NCBI GenBank assembly: GCA_024709165.1
Contig: JANJXF010000018.1
Location: 1 to 37,414 of the forward strand
Length of the DNA stretch: 37,414 nucleotides
From: Thiobacillus sp.
GTDB taxonomy: Bacteria > Pseudomonadota > Gammaproteobacteria > Burkholderiales > Thiobacillaceae
Direction: 5' to 3'
Positions 7,989 to 17,518 of this stretch are shown here, one piece after another. The translations under genes were made by a program, and so were the position numbers. Numbering within the stretch: position 1 is the first letter of the stretch; each line of letters opens with the position of its first letter. The notes under the pieces were generated by a model, which had not been told where the DNA came from, ran no database searches, and was given only the letters and a program-made list of their open reading frames with translations.

Positions 7989-9337
7989 GCGACGCCAAAC
8001 AAAAAATCCTGCTGGTCGAGGACGATCCCGGGTTGCAGAAGCAGCTCAAATGGAGCCTCGCCGACTATGAACTGCTGATCGCCGCCAACCGCGACGACGC
8101 CATCGTGCAACTGCGCCGTCACGAACCTTGCGTGGTGCTGCTCGACCTCGGCCTGCCGCCCGACCCCGATGGCGCCACCGAAGGCCTCGCCACGCTGCAA
8201 CAGATCCTGTCGCTCGCCCCGGCGACGAAGGTCATCGTCGTTACCGGCAACCTCGACCGCGCCAACGCGGTGAAGGCCATCCATCTCGGTGCCTACGATT
8301 TCTTCCAGAAACCCTTCGACCCCGACGTGCTCGCGCTGATGATCGCGCGCGCGCTGCACGTCCATGCGCTCGAACTGGAAAACCGGCAGCTCGCGGCACG
8401 CCAACAGCAGTCCCCGCTGTCCGGCGTCATCACCAACAGCGAAGCGATGCTGAAAGTGTGCCGCACCGTCGAGAAGGTCGCGCCGGTCAACGCCACCGTC
8501 CTGCTGCTGGGCGAATCCGGTACCGGCAAGGAAGTGCTAGCGCGCGCCGTTCACGAACTCTCGCCGCGCACGAGCAAGCGTTTCGTCGCCATCAACTGCG
8601 CGGCGATCCCCGACACCCTGCTGGAATCCGAACTGTTCGGCTACGAGAAGGGTGCGTTCACCGGAGCCACCAAGCAAACCATTGGCCGCATCGAATACGC
8701 CAACGAAGGCACACTGCTCCTCGACGAGATCGGCGACCTGCCGATGCCCTTGCAGGCCAAGCTGCTGCGCTTCCTGCAGGAGCGCGTGATCGAGCGCCTG
8801 GGCGGGCGTGGCGAAATTCCGGTCGACGTGCGCGTCGTCTGCGCCACGCACCGCGATCTCGGCGAGATGATCCGCAACGGCAGTTTTCGCGAGGACCTGT
8901 ACTACCGCTTGTCCGAAATCGCCATCGTCCTCCCGCCCTTGCGCCAGCGCACCGGGGACGCGGTGCTGCTGGCGCGCAACTTCCTCGAACTCCAGGCGCG
9001 CGAGCTCGGCCGCAATCTCAAGGGGTTTACCACCGACGCGCTGGACGCACTCGAGGCGCACGCCTGGCCCGGCAACGTGCGCGAACTGGAGAATCTCATC
9101 AAGCGTGCCGCCATCATGGCCGACGGCAGCCTGCTCACCGCCGCCGACCTCGGCCTCGCCCCCCCCCACACGGAACCACCGCCATTCAACCTCCGCCTGG
9201 TGCGCGAGGACGCCGAGCGCGCCGCCGTGCGCCGCGCCCTCGCCCACAGCGACAACAACGTGGCGCAAGCCGCGGAACTGCTCGGGGTAAGCCGGCCCAC
9301 GCTGTACGATCTGATGACGAAAATCGGGCTGAAGTGA
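7985..9337 (+). CDS. prsR: PEP-CTERM-box sigma-54-dependent response regulator PrsR
   Basis: A 450-residue NtrC-class activator. The receiver domain (1-125) has the acidic pocket E12-D13-D14, phospho-acceptor Asp54 in VLLDLGLPP, and Lys in FFQKPFDP. The AAA+ domain (about 145-375) has Walker A GESGTGKE and, near residue 223, the sigma-54 contact loop GAFTGA. A C-terminal Fis-type helix-turn-helix ends in NVAQAAELLGVSRPTLYDLM. It should be phosphorylated by PrsK and open RpoN promoters. Two sigma-54 sites occur in the window, one before its own operon and one before a PEP-CTERM gene. Published work on Zoogloea links PrsK/PrsR and RpoN to PEP-CTERM protein expression and floc formation. Confidence 0.95.
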   Translation: MSDAKQKILLVEDDPGLQKQLKWSLADYELLIAANRDDAIVQLRRHEPCVVLLDLGLPPDPDGATEGLATLQQILSLAPATKVIVVTGNLDRANAVKAIHLGAYDFFQKPFDPDVLALMIARALHVHALELENRQLAARQQQSPLSGVITNSEAMLKVCRTVEKVAPVNATVLLLGESGTGKEVLARAVHELSPRTSKRFVAINCAAIPDTLLESELFGYEKGAFTGATKQTIGRIEYANEGTLLLDEIGDLPMPLQAKLLRFLQERVIERLGGRGEIPVDVRVVCATHRDLGEMIRNGSFREDLYYRLSEIAIVLPPLRQRTGDAVLLARNFLELQARELGRNLKGFTTDALDALEAHAWPGNVRELENLIKRAAIMADGSLLTAADLGLAPPHTEPPPFNLRLVREDAERAAVRRALAHSDNNVAQAAELLGVSRPTLYDLMTKIGLK

Positions 9338-9388
9338 TCCACGCTGGCCTATCGGAGTAATATCACCACCCGACATAGAGAGTTCCCC

Positions 9389-12166
9389 ATGTCCGTCCAC
9401 CGCAACCGTCATCGCCCGTTTGCCGCGCTCCTCCTGAGCCTCGTACTTGCCGCCTGCGGAGGTGAATCGGCCGATGCCCTGCTCACCAAGGCCCGCCAGA
9501 GTCTCGACGCCGGCGACGCGAAAGCCGCCATCATCCATCTCAAGAGTGCGATCCAGGCGGATGACAGCAATGCCGAGGCGCGTTATCAGCTGGGTCGACT
9601 GCAGCTCGAGGCCGGCGACTTTGCCAGCGCCGAAAAAGAACTGAAGCGCGCGCGCCAGGCCGGCTACGCTGCCGACAAGGTGAACCCGCTGCTGGCCAAG
9701 GCCATGCTCGGCCAGGGTGAATTCCAGCGCGTCCTCGACGAACTGCCGCAACCCGAAACCGGCAGCGCGGCGGACGTGCCCCTGCTGGTCGTGCGCGCCA
9801 CCGCCCAGCTCGGCGCCGGCGCGCAGGGTGATGCGCGGCAGAGCATCGAACGGGCGTTCGCCATTGCCCCGCAGGACGTCGAGGTCCTGCTCGCCCAGGC
9901 CCGCCTCGCGCTGTCCGAGAAGAACCCCGAGGAGGCGATGCGCCAGGTCGATCAGGCCCTGCAGAACGCCCCGCGCCATCGCGACGCCTGGCTGTTCAAG
10001 GCCGACCTGCTGCGCGTCACCGGCAAGCCCGCCGATGCTGCCAAGGCGTATCGGGCCGCCCTGGAAATCGATCCTGGCCACGCCGGCGCGCGCTTGGCGC
10101 TCGCCAGTCTTGCCATCGCCGAAAACCGCCTCGACGACGCGCGCCGCGATATCGACGCCGTACTCAAGGACGCGCGCAACCACCTGCAGGCCCGTCACCT
10201 CCTGGCGCTTGTCGAGTTTCGCGAAAACAAGCTCGAGGCCGCACGCGACCGTCTGGCGGGCATCCTCAAATCCGCACCCGGTTTCATGCCTGCCGTCCTG
10301 CTCGCCGGAACGGTCGAGTTCGCCCTCGGCAACCCGCAGACCGCCGAGGCGCACCTCAACCGCGTCGTCAAGGCCTCGCCGAACAACATCCAGGCACTGC
10401 GCCTGCTTGCCGCCACCCAGCTGCGCCTCAATCGCGCGGACGACGCGGCGCGTACCCTCGCCAACATCCCCGAGACGTCCCAGGATGCGAGCTATCAGCT
10501 CATCGCCGGCGAAGTCGCCCTCGCCAGGAAAGAGTTCGACAAGGCAGCCGGGCATTTCGAAACCGCCACCCGCCTCAGCCCCGACAGCGCCGCGCTGCGC
10601 ACCGAACTGGGCATCGCGCGCCTCGCGCAGGGCGACGCACGTGCCATGGACGACCTGCAGGCCGCCGCCGCCATGGAAGGCGGGGGCAGCCGCGCCGACA
10701 CCGTCATCATCCTCAACCAGCTGAAGCAGAGACAATTCGACGCCGCGCTCGCCAGCATCGCCGCGCTGGAAAAGAAACAGGGCACCGACCCGCTGGTCTG
10801 GAACTACCGTGGCGCCGCCTACCTCGGCAAGAAGGATCCGGCGAAGGCGCGTGAGAGCTTCGCGCAGGCCCTCACGCTCGATCCGAAATTCTTCCCCGCT
10901 GCCGCCAACCTCGCCCAGCTCGATCTCATCGACAAGCGGCCCGACGCCGCGCGCCAGCGCTTCGAAGGCATCCTCAAGGCCGAGCCCACGCATCTCAACG
11001 CCATGCTCGCACTGGCCGATCTCGCGCTGCGCAACAAGGATGACAAGACCCATGTCGCCTGGCTGGACAAGGCGATCAAGGCCCATCCGCAGGCGCTCGA
11101 ACCCCGCGTCATCCTCGCCCGCCGGCAGCTCGCCCGTGGCGACACCGCCCAGGCGCTGGCGACCGCGCGCGACGCCGCCAACGCCCACCCCGAGCACGCC
11201 GTCGCCCTGGAAACGCTCGCCGCCGCGCAGCTTGCCACGGGCGACACCACCAATGCACTGGGCACCTACCGCAAGCTGGTAGAGCGCTCGCCCAGGCCGG
11301 CGGTGCCGTTGACCCGCCTGGCGGCGGTGCAGGCGAGCACCCAGCAGTTCGTCGAGGCGCGCAAGTCGCTGCAGGATGCCCTGCGCGCGCAGCCCGACCT
11401 GCTGGAAGCGCAGATGCTGCTCGGCCGTCTGGACCTGCAGGCCAACCGCTACGACGACGCACTCAAACTCGCCCGACAGGTCCAGCAGCAAAAGCCCAAA
11501 TCCTCCGCCGGGCCGTTGCTGGAAGGCGACACCGCCATGGCGCAGAAGCAGTTCGACACCGCACTCGCCGCCTACGAGCGCGCGCACGCCCTCGAACCGT
11601 CCGGCGCGCTGCTGCTGCGGCAGCACCAGGCGCTCAGCCGCCTCGGACGCACCGAAGAGGGAGACAAGCGCGTCACCGCCTGGCTCGCGAACCATCCACA
11701 GGATGCCGAAACCCGCCTGGCACTGGCCAGCCTGCTGCTGAATCGCAAGCAATACAAGACCGCCGCCGAACACTATCTGGTGGTCAATCAGAACCACCCG
11801 GGCAGCCTCGTCGTCCTCAACAACCTCGCATGGGCGTTCCACGAAGCACGCGACCCGCGCGCGCTGAGCTTCGCCGAGCAGGCGTTTAAACTCTCACCCG
11901 ACAATCCAGCGGTAATGGACACCCTCGGCTGGATCCTGGTGCAGGAGGGACAGACCGCACGCGGCCTCAAGCTGCTGCAGCAGGCGTTGTCCAAAAAACC
12001 TGACGCTACCGAAATCCAGTGGCACCTTGCCGCGGCCTGGGCGAAAAGCGGAGATCGCGCCCGCGCCCGCAGCGAACTCGAACGCCTGCTGGGCAGCGGC
12101 CAGGCATTTCCGCAAGAGGCGGAAGCGCGTACGCTACTGAAGCAACTGCAGGGCGCGGCACGCTAA
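9389..12166 (+). CDS. prsT: XrtA/PEP-CTERM TPR-repeat lipoprotein PrsT (copy 1)
   Basis: A 925-residue lipoprotein. The signal peptide ends in the lipobox LVLAAC, so Cys would be lipidated and the protein anchored to a membrane facing the periplasm. Almost all the rest is tandem tetratricopeptide repeats, for example GDAKAAIIHLKSAIQADDSNAEARYQLG, built from alternating helices rich in Ala, Leu, Asp and Arg. This matches the TIGR02917 PrsT family of exosortase A gene clusters, thought to scaffold polymer or PEP-CTERM export; its precise role is not established. It starts 51 bases after prsR, with a weak GAGAG site. The next gene encodes a second protein of exactly the same length. Confidence 0.92.
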   Translation: MSVHRNRHRPFAALLLSLVLAACGGESADALLTKARQSLDAGDAKAAIIHLKSAIQADDSNAEARYQLGRLQLEAGDFASAEKELKRARQAGYAADKVNPLLAKAMLGQGEFQRVLDELPQPETGSAADVPLLVVRATAQLGAGAQGDARQSIERAFAIAPQDVEVLLAQARLALSEKNPEEAMRQVDQALQNAPRHRDAWLFKADLLRVTGKPADAAKAYRAALEIDPGHAGARLALASLAIAENRLDDARRDIDAVLKDARNHLQARHLLALVEFRENKLEAARDRLAGILKSAPGFMPAVLLAGTVEFALGNPQTAEAHLNRVVKASPNNIQALRLLAATQLRLNRADDAARTLANIPETSQDASYQLIAGEVALARKEFDKAAGHFETATRLSPDSAALRTELGIARLAQGDARAMDDLQAAAAMEGGGSRADTVIILNQLKQRQFDAALASIAALEKKQGTDPLVWNYRGAAYLGKKDPAKARESFAQALTLDPKFFPAAANLAQLDLIDKRPDAARQRFEGILKAEPTHLNAMLALADLALRNKDDKTHVAWLDKAIKAHPQALEPRVILARRQLARGDTAQALATARDAANAHPEHAVALETLAAAQLATGDTTNALGTYRKLVERSPRPAVPLTRLAAVQASTQQFVEARKSLQDALRAQPDLLEAQMLLGRLDLQANRYDDALKLARQVQQQKPKSSAGPLLEGDTAMAQKQFDTALAAYERAHALEPSGALLLRQHQALSRLGRTEEGDKRVTAWLANHPQDAETRLALASLLLNRKQYKTAAEHYLVVNQNHPGSLVVLNNLAWAFHEARDPRALSFAEQAFKLSPDNPAVMDTLGWILVQEGQTARGLKLLQQALSKKPDATEIQWHLAAAWAKSGDRARARSELERLLGSGQAFPQEAEARTLLKQLQGAAR

Positions 12167-12227
12167 CACCGGTTGAAACGGCGCTGCCGCGCGGAGCCAC
12201 CCCATTGCGCAACGGAGCACAGAACAC

Positions 12228-15005
12228 ATGACCCGGCATCCCATCGCTCTTGCCATCGCTGCTGTCCTTGGTGCATCCGTGCCGCTATATGGATGTAACC
12301 GCGTCGCCAGCCTCACCGAACAGGAACACATTCAGCGTGCCAAGGATTTCGAGGACAAGGGCCACCTCAAGAGCAGCATCGTCGAGCTGAAGAACGCCAT
12401 CCAGAAAAACCCGGACAGCCCGCAGGCGCGGCTCCTGCTCGGGCAGATCTACCTGAAGGCCGGGATGAACGCCGAGGCCGAAAAGGAACTCACCCGCGCC
12501 GAAAAGCTCGGCGTCAGCCGGGAAAGCATCAAACTGCAACTGGGCGAGGCCCTGGTGAATATGGGCGAGTACCAGCGGGTGCTGGAGGAAATCCAGCCTG
12601 GCGAACAGAGCTCCGGCCCCAACCTCGCGCGTATCCATCAACTGCGCGCCGACGCGCTGCTCGGTCAGGGGCAGCTGAAGCCGGCATGCGAGCTGTTCCA
12701 GCGATCGCTCGACACCGACCGCAACAATCCTGCAACCTATTGGGGTCTGGCCCGCTGCGCCATCGCCGAACGCAACGTGCCGGCCGCCCAGGCATGGCTC
12801 GATGCCGCACTCAAGCTTCCGGAGAAGCAGGCACGAACCTGGGTGTTCATCGGCGATCTGAAGCAGGTCAGCAACGACATCGAGGGTTCGCTGTCGGCGT
12901 ATTCAAGTGCACTGAAAATCGATCCTGCGAACCTCGGTGCATTGCAGAGCCGCGCAACCATCAACACCGTGCTGGGCCGCCTGGAACCCGCGCGGACCGA
13001 CATCAAGACCATACGCGAGTTGTATCCAAAGACCACTGCAGCCAACTATCTCCAAGCTTTCCTCCACTTTGCGGAGAAAAAATATCCGGAGGCACGCGAG
13101 CCCTTGCTGGAAGCGCTCAAGACCGCCCCCGACCACCTGCCCAGCCTGTTGCTCGCCGGCCGCATTGAGTCTGCCCTCGGTAATCTGCAGATGGCCGAGA
13201 CGTATTTCGGCAAGGTGCTCAGAATCGTACCGCGCAACGGCTTTGCGTTGCGGGCGCTGGCAACGACCCAACTGCGCCTGGGGCGTCCGGACGACGCCGT
13301 GAAAACCCTCGCCCCGATCGATCTCGAAAACTCCGCCGATCCCGGCCTGCTGGCCCTCGCTGGCGACATCGCCGTGGCGAAGAAGGATTTTTCCCGAGCC
13401 GCGTACCTGTTCGAAAAGGCTGCCGAACTCAGTCCCGGCAGCGCAGCCATCCGCTCGGAACTCGGCATGGTTCGCCTGGCGCAGGGCGACGACCGGGCAA
13501 TGGATGACCTGCAAGCTGCCGCCCGCATGGGAGGCGCAACCGAAGAAGTCGACAGCGTCCTCATCCTGAGCCAGATCAAGAGAAGGCAGTTCGATGCCGC
13601 GCTCGACAGCATCGCGCGCCTGGAAAAGAGACAGCCCCAGGATCCTCTCGCACGGTATTACCGCGGCGTCGCCCTGCTGGGGAAGGATAACAGTGCTCAG
13701 GCACGCAGCAGCTTCGAACAGGCGCTCACGCTCGACCCAGCATTCTTGCCGGCCGTGACGAGCCTCGCCGCTCTGGACGTGCTGGACAACGAGCCGGAAG
13801 TCGCCCGCGCACGCTTCGAAGCGCTGCTGAAAGCGGACGCAAACAATGTGCGCGCGATGATGGCCCTGGCGGATCTCGCAGCATCGCGGAACAACGACGC
13901 GGAGCAGGTGAAGTGGTTGGAGAAGGCCATGAAGACCGATCCGCGCACCCTCGCCCCGCGCAGCAGCCTGATCCAGCGCCATCTTGGGAAAAAGGAACCT
14001 GGCAAGGCACTCGCACTCGCCCGTGAGGCCGTCGATGCCGCCCCGGAAAGTCTCGCGGCACAGAGTTTGCTCGGCACGACACAAATGGCTGCCGGCGAAG
14101 CGGAAAACGCCGTCGCCACGTTTACCAAGCTCGCACAAAAGCGGCCAGATTCCGTGGACCTCCAATTACGTCTGATTCTGGCGCAGGTGGCTGCGAAGAA
14201 ATATGCCGAGGCGCGCACCACACTCAACCGATCCCTGCAAAGCAACCCCGACAATCTGCAGATGCTGGATACCCTGATGCGTCTCGAACTCGCCGACAAA
14301 AAACCCCAGGTCGCGCTTCAAGTGGCCCAGCAAATACAGAAGCGGCAGCCCAGGTCTCCTGTCGGCTACGACAGGGCGGCCGACATTCTTTCTTCGCTAA
14401 AGCGCCACCCGGAAGCCATCACGGCCTACCGTCAGGCGCTCGCACTCGGCGCGCCCACGGCAACGCTGGTCAAGCTCCTTGGCGTCATGACGGTTGCCGG
14501 CGACCGGAAGGGCGCGGAAAATTTCCTTGCGACCTGGATCACGCAGCATCCCGATGATCGGGAAGCACGGCGCTATGCAGCACAGCTATACACGCGCAGC
14601 GGCAGGAACAAGGAAGCCATCGCGCAGTTCGAGGCGTTGCAACACAAGTATCCCGACGACGTCGCGGCCATCAACGATCTCGCACTTCTCTACCAGCTCG
14701 AGAAGGACGCCCGGGCACGCCCCACCGCCGAGCAGGCGCTGCGGCTCGCCCCCGACAACGCAGCGGTTCAGGACACGCTGGGCTGGATTCTGGTGGACGA
14801 AGGCCAGTTCAAGCGTGCGCTCGAACTGCTTGGAAAAGCCAGCGCCAGGGCGCCCAAGGTCGGCAGCATCCAGTACCATTACGCCGTCGCCCACGCGCGT
14901 TCCGGCAACAAGGCCGAGGCGAAGAAGCGGCTCAGGCAGCTGCTCGGTTCAGACGCGAAATTTCCGGAACGCACGGACGCAGAGAAGCTGCTCAACACAC
15001 TCTGA
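12228..15005 (+). CDS. PrsT-like TPR-repeat lipoprotein (copy 2)
   Basis: Also 925 residues, with a signal peptide ending in PLYGC (lipobox) followed by TPR repeats throughout. It aligns end to end with the preceding PrsT: both have the segments RAKDF/KARQS...IVELKNAIQ, RLAQGD.RAMDDLQAAA, DNxAVxDTLGWILVxEG and a C-terminal RxLLGS. This points to tandem duplication with later divergence. A GGAG lies 13 bases before the ATG. It is followed after five bases by a permease gene, so this copy, unlike the first, is coupled to the transporter genes. That could mean the copy has been recruited to the ABC system (inference). Confidence 0.88.
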   Translation: MTRHPIALAIAAVLGASVPLYGCNRVASLTEQEHIQRAKDFEDKGHLKSSIVELKNAIQKNPDSPQARLLLGQIYLKAGMNAEAEKELTRAEKLGVSRESIKLQLGEALVNMGEYQRVLEEIQPGEQSSGPNLARIHQLRADALLGQGQLKPACELFQRSLDTDRNNPATYWGLARCAIAERNVPAAQAWLDAALKLPEKQARTWVFIGDLKQVSNDIEGSLSAYSSALKIDPANLGALQSRATINTVLGRLEPARTDIKTIRELYPKTTAANYLQAFLHFAEKKYPEAREPLLEALKTAPDHLPSLLLAGRIESALGNLQMAETYFGKVLRIVPRNGFALRALATTQLRLGRPDDAVKTLAPIDLENSADPGLLALAGDIAVAKKDFSRAAYLFEKAAELSPGSAAIRSELGMVRLAQGDDRAMDDLQAAARMGGATEEVDSVLILSQIKRRQFDAALDSIARLEKRQPQDPLARYYRGVALLGKDNSAQARSSFEQALTLDPAFLPAVTSLAALDVLDNEPEVARARFEALLKADANNVRAMMALADLAASRNNDAEQVKWLEKAMKTDPRTLAPRSSLIQRHLGKKEPGKALALAREAVDAAPESLAAQSLLGTTQMAAGEAENAVATFTKLAQKRPDSVDLQLRLILAQVAAKKYAEARTTLNRSLQSNPDNLQMLDTLMRLELADKKPQVALQVAQQIQKRQPRSPVGYDRAADILSSLKRHPEAITAYRQALALGAPTATLVKLLGVMTVAGDRKGAENFLATWITQHPDDREARRYAAQLYTRSGRNKEAIAQFEALQHKYPDDVAAINDLALLYQLEKDARARPTAEQALRLAPDNAAVQDTLGWILVDEGQFKRALELLGKASARAPKVGSIQYHYAVAHARSGNKAEAKKRLRQLLGSDAKFPERTDAEKLLNTL

Positions 15006-15010
15006 GAGAC

Positions 15011-16285
15011 ATGGCCTTGAAGCCTGCTGCGGATACCGGCAAGGGGCCGGGGGCGACCTTCGGCTTCCTGCTGGTCGACTCGCGGCTGGCCCTGCGCAAC
15101 GTGCTGCGCCAGAAACGGCGCAGTTACATCGCGATTCTGGCGATCGCCTTCGGCGTCGTGGCGATGATGTTGTCCGCCGGTTTCATCGAATGGATCCTGC
15201 AGGAAACCCGCGAGGACGCCATCGCCAATCAATACGGCCACATCCAGATCATCAGGCCGGGCTACCACGACGCGGGGCAGGCCGATCCCTTCGCCTTCCT
15301 CCTGCCGGGCGCCGACCCCGCGCTCTCGGTGCTCGCGCGCACGCCCGGCGTCGCAAGCGTGGCGCCACGCCTGCAATTCACCGGCCTGGTCAGCCATGGC
15401 GAAAGCACGCTGTCGTTCATCGGCGAGGGTGTCGATCCGGAAAATGACCCGGCGTTACGCAACCTGCACGTCGTCAAGGGCAAACCACTTGGCCGGGACG
15501 GTGGCCGGGAAATCCTCATGGGAGTGGGGCTGGCCGACAATCTGGGCGTCCGCGTTGGCGACACGGCAGTGCTGCTCGTCAATACCCCGAGTGGCGGCAT
15601 CAATGCCGTGGAAGGCAAGGTGATCGGCCTGACCTTCACCGCGATGAAAGCCCTCGACGATTCCGTCCTGCGGATCCCGATCGACATGGCGCGCGAGCTG
15701 TTGCGGGTTTCCGGATCGCATGCGTGGATCGTAACGTTGCAGCATACCGGGATGACCGATGCGGTACTCGCCCGGCTAAAAGGCGAGGACGCGTTCCGCG
15801 CCTACGGAATCGTGCCCTGGAGTGAGCTTGCGGACTTCTACAACAAGACCGTCGAGCTTTTTTCCAGACAGATCGGCGTGGTCAAGCTCATCATCGCCAT
15901 CATCATCGTGCTGGGCATCAGCAACACCATGACCATGAACGTCATGGAACGCACCGTGGAAATCGGAACCGCCATGGCTTTGGGTGTCCGGCGGCACAGA
16001 ATCCTCGTGCTGTTCCTGCTGGAAGGCCTGCTGGTCGGCCTGCTGGGCGGCGCCATCGGCATCACCGTCGGCTATCTGCTCGCGCTTGCGGCCTCGGCGA
16101 TCGGCATCCCCATGCCGCCTGCGCCCGGCATGACCGAGGGATTCGACGCCGCCATCGTCGTCACGCCGGACATCGTCCTGGATGCGCTGGTCCTTTCCAT
16201 CACGACGACCCTGGCTGCCAGCATCTATCCGTCGTGGCGGGCTTCGCGCCTGGTGATCGTCGAGGCACTGCGCCACAACCGTTGA
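15011..16285 (+). CDS. ABC transporter permease, MacB/LolC-like (FtsX domain), first of two
   Basis: A 424-residue inner-membrane permease. A cytoplasmic N-terminus (RLALRNVLRQKRRSYIAILAI) leads into TM1 at about residues 37-60. A large periplasmic MacB-type core domain follows (about 65-280). Three C-terminal helices form the FtsX domain, with VVKLIIAIIIVLGISNTMTM, LEGLLVGLLGGAIG and the closing helix before YPSWRASRLVIVEALRHNR. This mechanotransmission topology is shared by LolC/E and MacB, which move lipoproteins or other envelope substrates without transporting through the membrane themselves. The gene is five bases after prsT copy 2 and eleven before the second permease. The ATPase partner is probably at 19083-19829. 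Confidence 0.9.
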   Translation: MALKPAADTGKGPGATFGFLLVDSRLALRNVLRQKRRSYIAILAIAFGVVAMMLSAGFIEWILQETREDAIANQYGHIQIIRPGYHDAGQADPFAFLLPGADPALSVLARTPGVASVAPRLQFTGLVSHGESTLSFIGEGVDPENDPALRNLHVVKGKPLGRDGGREILMGVGLADNLGVRVGDTAVLLVNTPSGGINAVEGKVIGLTFTAMKALDDSVLRIPIDMARELLRVSGSHAWIVTLQHTGMTDAVLARLKGEDAFRAYGIVPWSELADFYNKTVELFSRQIGVVKLIIAIIIVLGISNTMTMNVMERTVEIGTAMALGVRRHRILVLFLLEGLLVGLLGGAIGITVGYLLALAASAIGIPMPPAPGMTEGFDAAIVVTPDIVLDALVLSITTTLAASIYPSWRASRLVIVEALRHNR

Positions 16286-16296
16286 GCATCCCGCCC

Positions 16297-17508
16297 ATGT
16301 GGAAACTTGCCCTGCGAAATGTCCTGCGCCACAAAAGCCGGTCCGGCATGACCCTGCTCGCCATCATCACCGGCGTGGCGGGCCTCGTTCTCAGCGGCGG
16401 CTTCATCCACGACATCATCGAACAGTTCGGCGAGAGCCTGATCCATTCGCAGACCGGCCATCTCCAGCTCGCGCGCAGCGGGTATTTCGCCCACGGAACA
16501 CGCAGCCCCGAAAAATACGTCATTAGCGATCCGGCGCCCGTACGCGAAGCGGTCGCCAAGACGAAAGGCGTGGATGACGTCATGGGCAGGCTGTATTTTT
16601 CGGGCCTGCTCAACAACGGCCGTTCGGACCAGCCCGTGGTGGCTGAAGGCGTCGAGCCCTCGCGCGAAGCACGCCTCGGCACCGGCATGGTCGTCGCCGC
16701 AGGCCGCATGCTGCAGGATGCGGACAGTCACGGCATGATGATCGGCCAGGGACTTGCGCGCACCCTGAAACTGAAACCCGGCGATTTCGCCACCGTGGTG
16801 ACGAACACCGCCGACGGCGCCATGAACAGCCTCGAGTTCGAAGTCGTCGGCGTCTTCCAGACTTTTTCCAAGGACTACGATGCGCGGGCCGTGCGCATCC
16901 CCCTGGCCGCCGCCCAGGAATTGCTCGCCACCTCGGGGATCAATATCCTGGTCGTCTCGCTACACCACACGAACGACACGCGGCCGGTGGCGTCCGCGCT
17001 CGGCGCGGTCCTGCGCACAGCGGGCATGGAGATCAGGACCTGGGTGGAACTCAATGATTTCTACACCAATGCCGTCGCAATGTACGAAGCGCAGTTCGGC
17101 GTGCTGCAGGTCATCATCCTGCTGATGGTGTTGTTGAGCGTGGTCAACAGCGTCAACATGACCGTCTTCGAACGGGTCGGCGAATTCGGCACCATGATGG
17201 CCCTGGGCAACCGCGGTCGCATGGTGTTCCGCCTCATCGTTGCGGAAAGCACCATCCTGGGACTGGCGGGCGCGGGACTCGGCGTTGTCCTGGGGATCGT
17301 CCTCGCATTGACCATATCCGCCGTCGGCATTCCCATGCCCCCACCGCCCAACGCGGACCTGAGCTATATCGCCCGCATCCAGGTCGTGCCTGCGGTCGCT
17401 GCCGGCGCCTTCGCGGTGGGATTGTTCGCCAGCGTCGTCGCCGCCCTGCTGCCGGCCGCACGGGTGCGCACGATTCCGGTGGTGGACGCGCTGCGCCAGA
17501 ACGTCTGA
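16297..17508 (+). CDS. ABC transporter permease, MacB/LolE-like (FtsX domain), second of two
   Basis: A 403-residue permease with the same architecture as its neighbour: MWKLALRNVLRHKSRSGMTLLAIITGVAG (TM1), a periplasmic core, then VLQVIILLMVLLSVVNSVNM and two further helices, ending ARVRTIPVVDALRQNV. The ATG at 16297 is chosen because the homologous WKLALRNVLRHK begins there; a longer frame from 16234 would overlap the first permease. The two permeases share motifs (ALRNVLRxK, SAVGIPMPP) and probably form a heterodimer. The gene ends only ten bases before the convergent DUF1302 gene, with no terminator visible between them. Confidence 0.9.
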   Translation: MWKLALRNVLRHKSRSGMTLLAIITGVAGLVLSGGFIHDIIEQFGESLIHSQTGHLQLARSGYFAHGTRSPEKYVISDPAPVREAVAKTKGVDDVMGRLYFSGLLNNGRSDQPVVAEGVEPSREARLGTGMVVAAGRMLQDADSHGMMIGQGLARTLKLKPGDFATVVTNTADGAMNSLEFEVVGVFQTFSKDYDARAVRIPLAAAQELLATSGINILVVSLHHTNDTRPVASALGAVLRTAGMEIRTWVELNDFYTNAVAMYEAQFGVLQVIILLMVLLSVVNSVNMTVFERVGEFGTMMALGNRGRMVFRLIVAESTILGLAGAGLGVVLGIVLALTISAVGIPMPPPPNADLSYIARIQVVPAVAAGAFAVGLFASVVAALLPAARVRTIPVVDALRQNV

Positions 17509-17518
17509 CCCCTGCGCG

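Noticed and set aside
8537-11842. 1101-codon open frame on the minus strand.
   Set aside because: It lies antisense to prsR and prsT, which have clear domains. It is a by-product of high GC content and has no recognisable motif.
12186-12205. GG-N10-GC spacing upstream of prsT copy 2.
   Set aside because: The surrounding bases do not resemble TGGCAC or TTGC; such spacing is frequent in GC-rich DNA.
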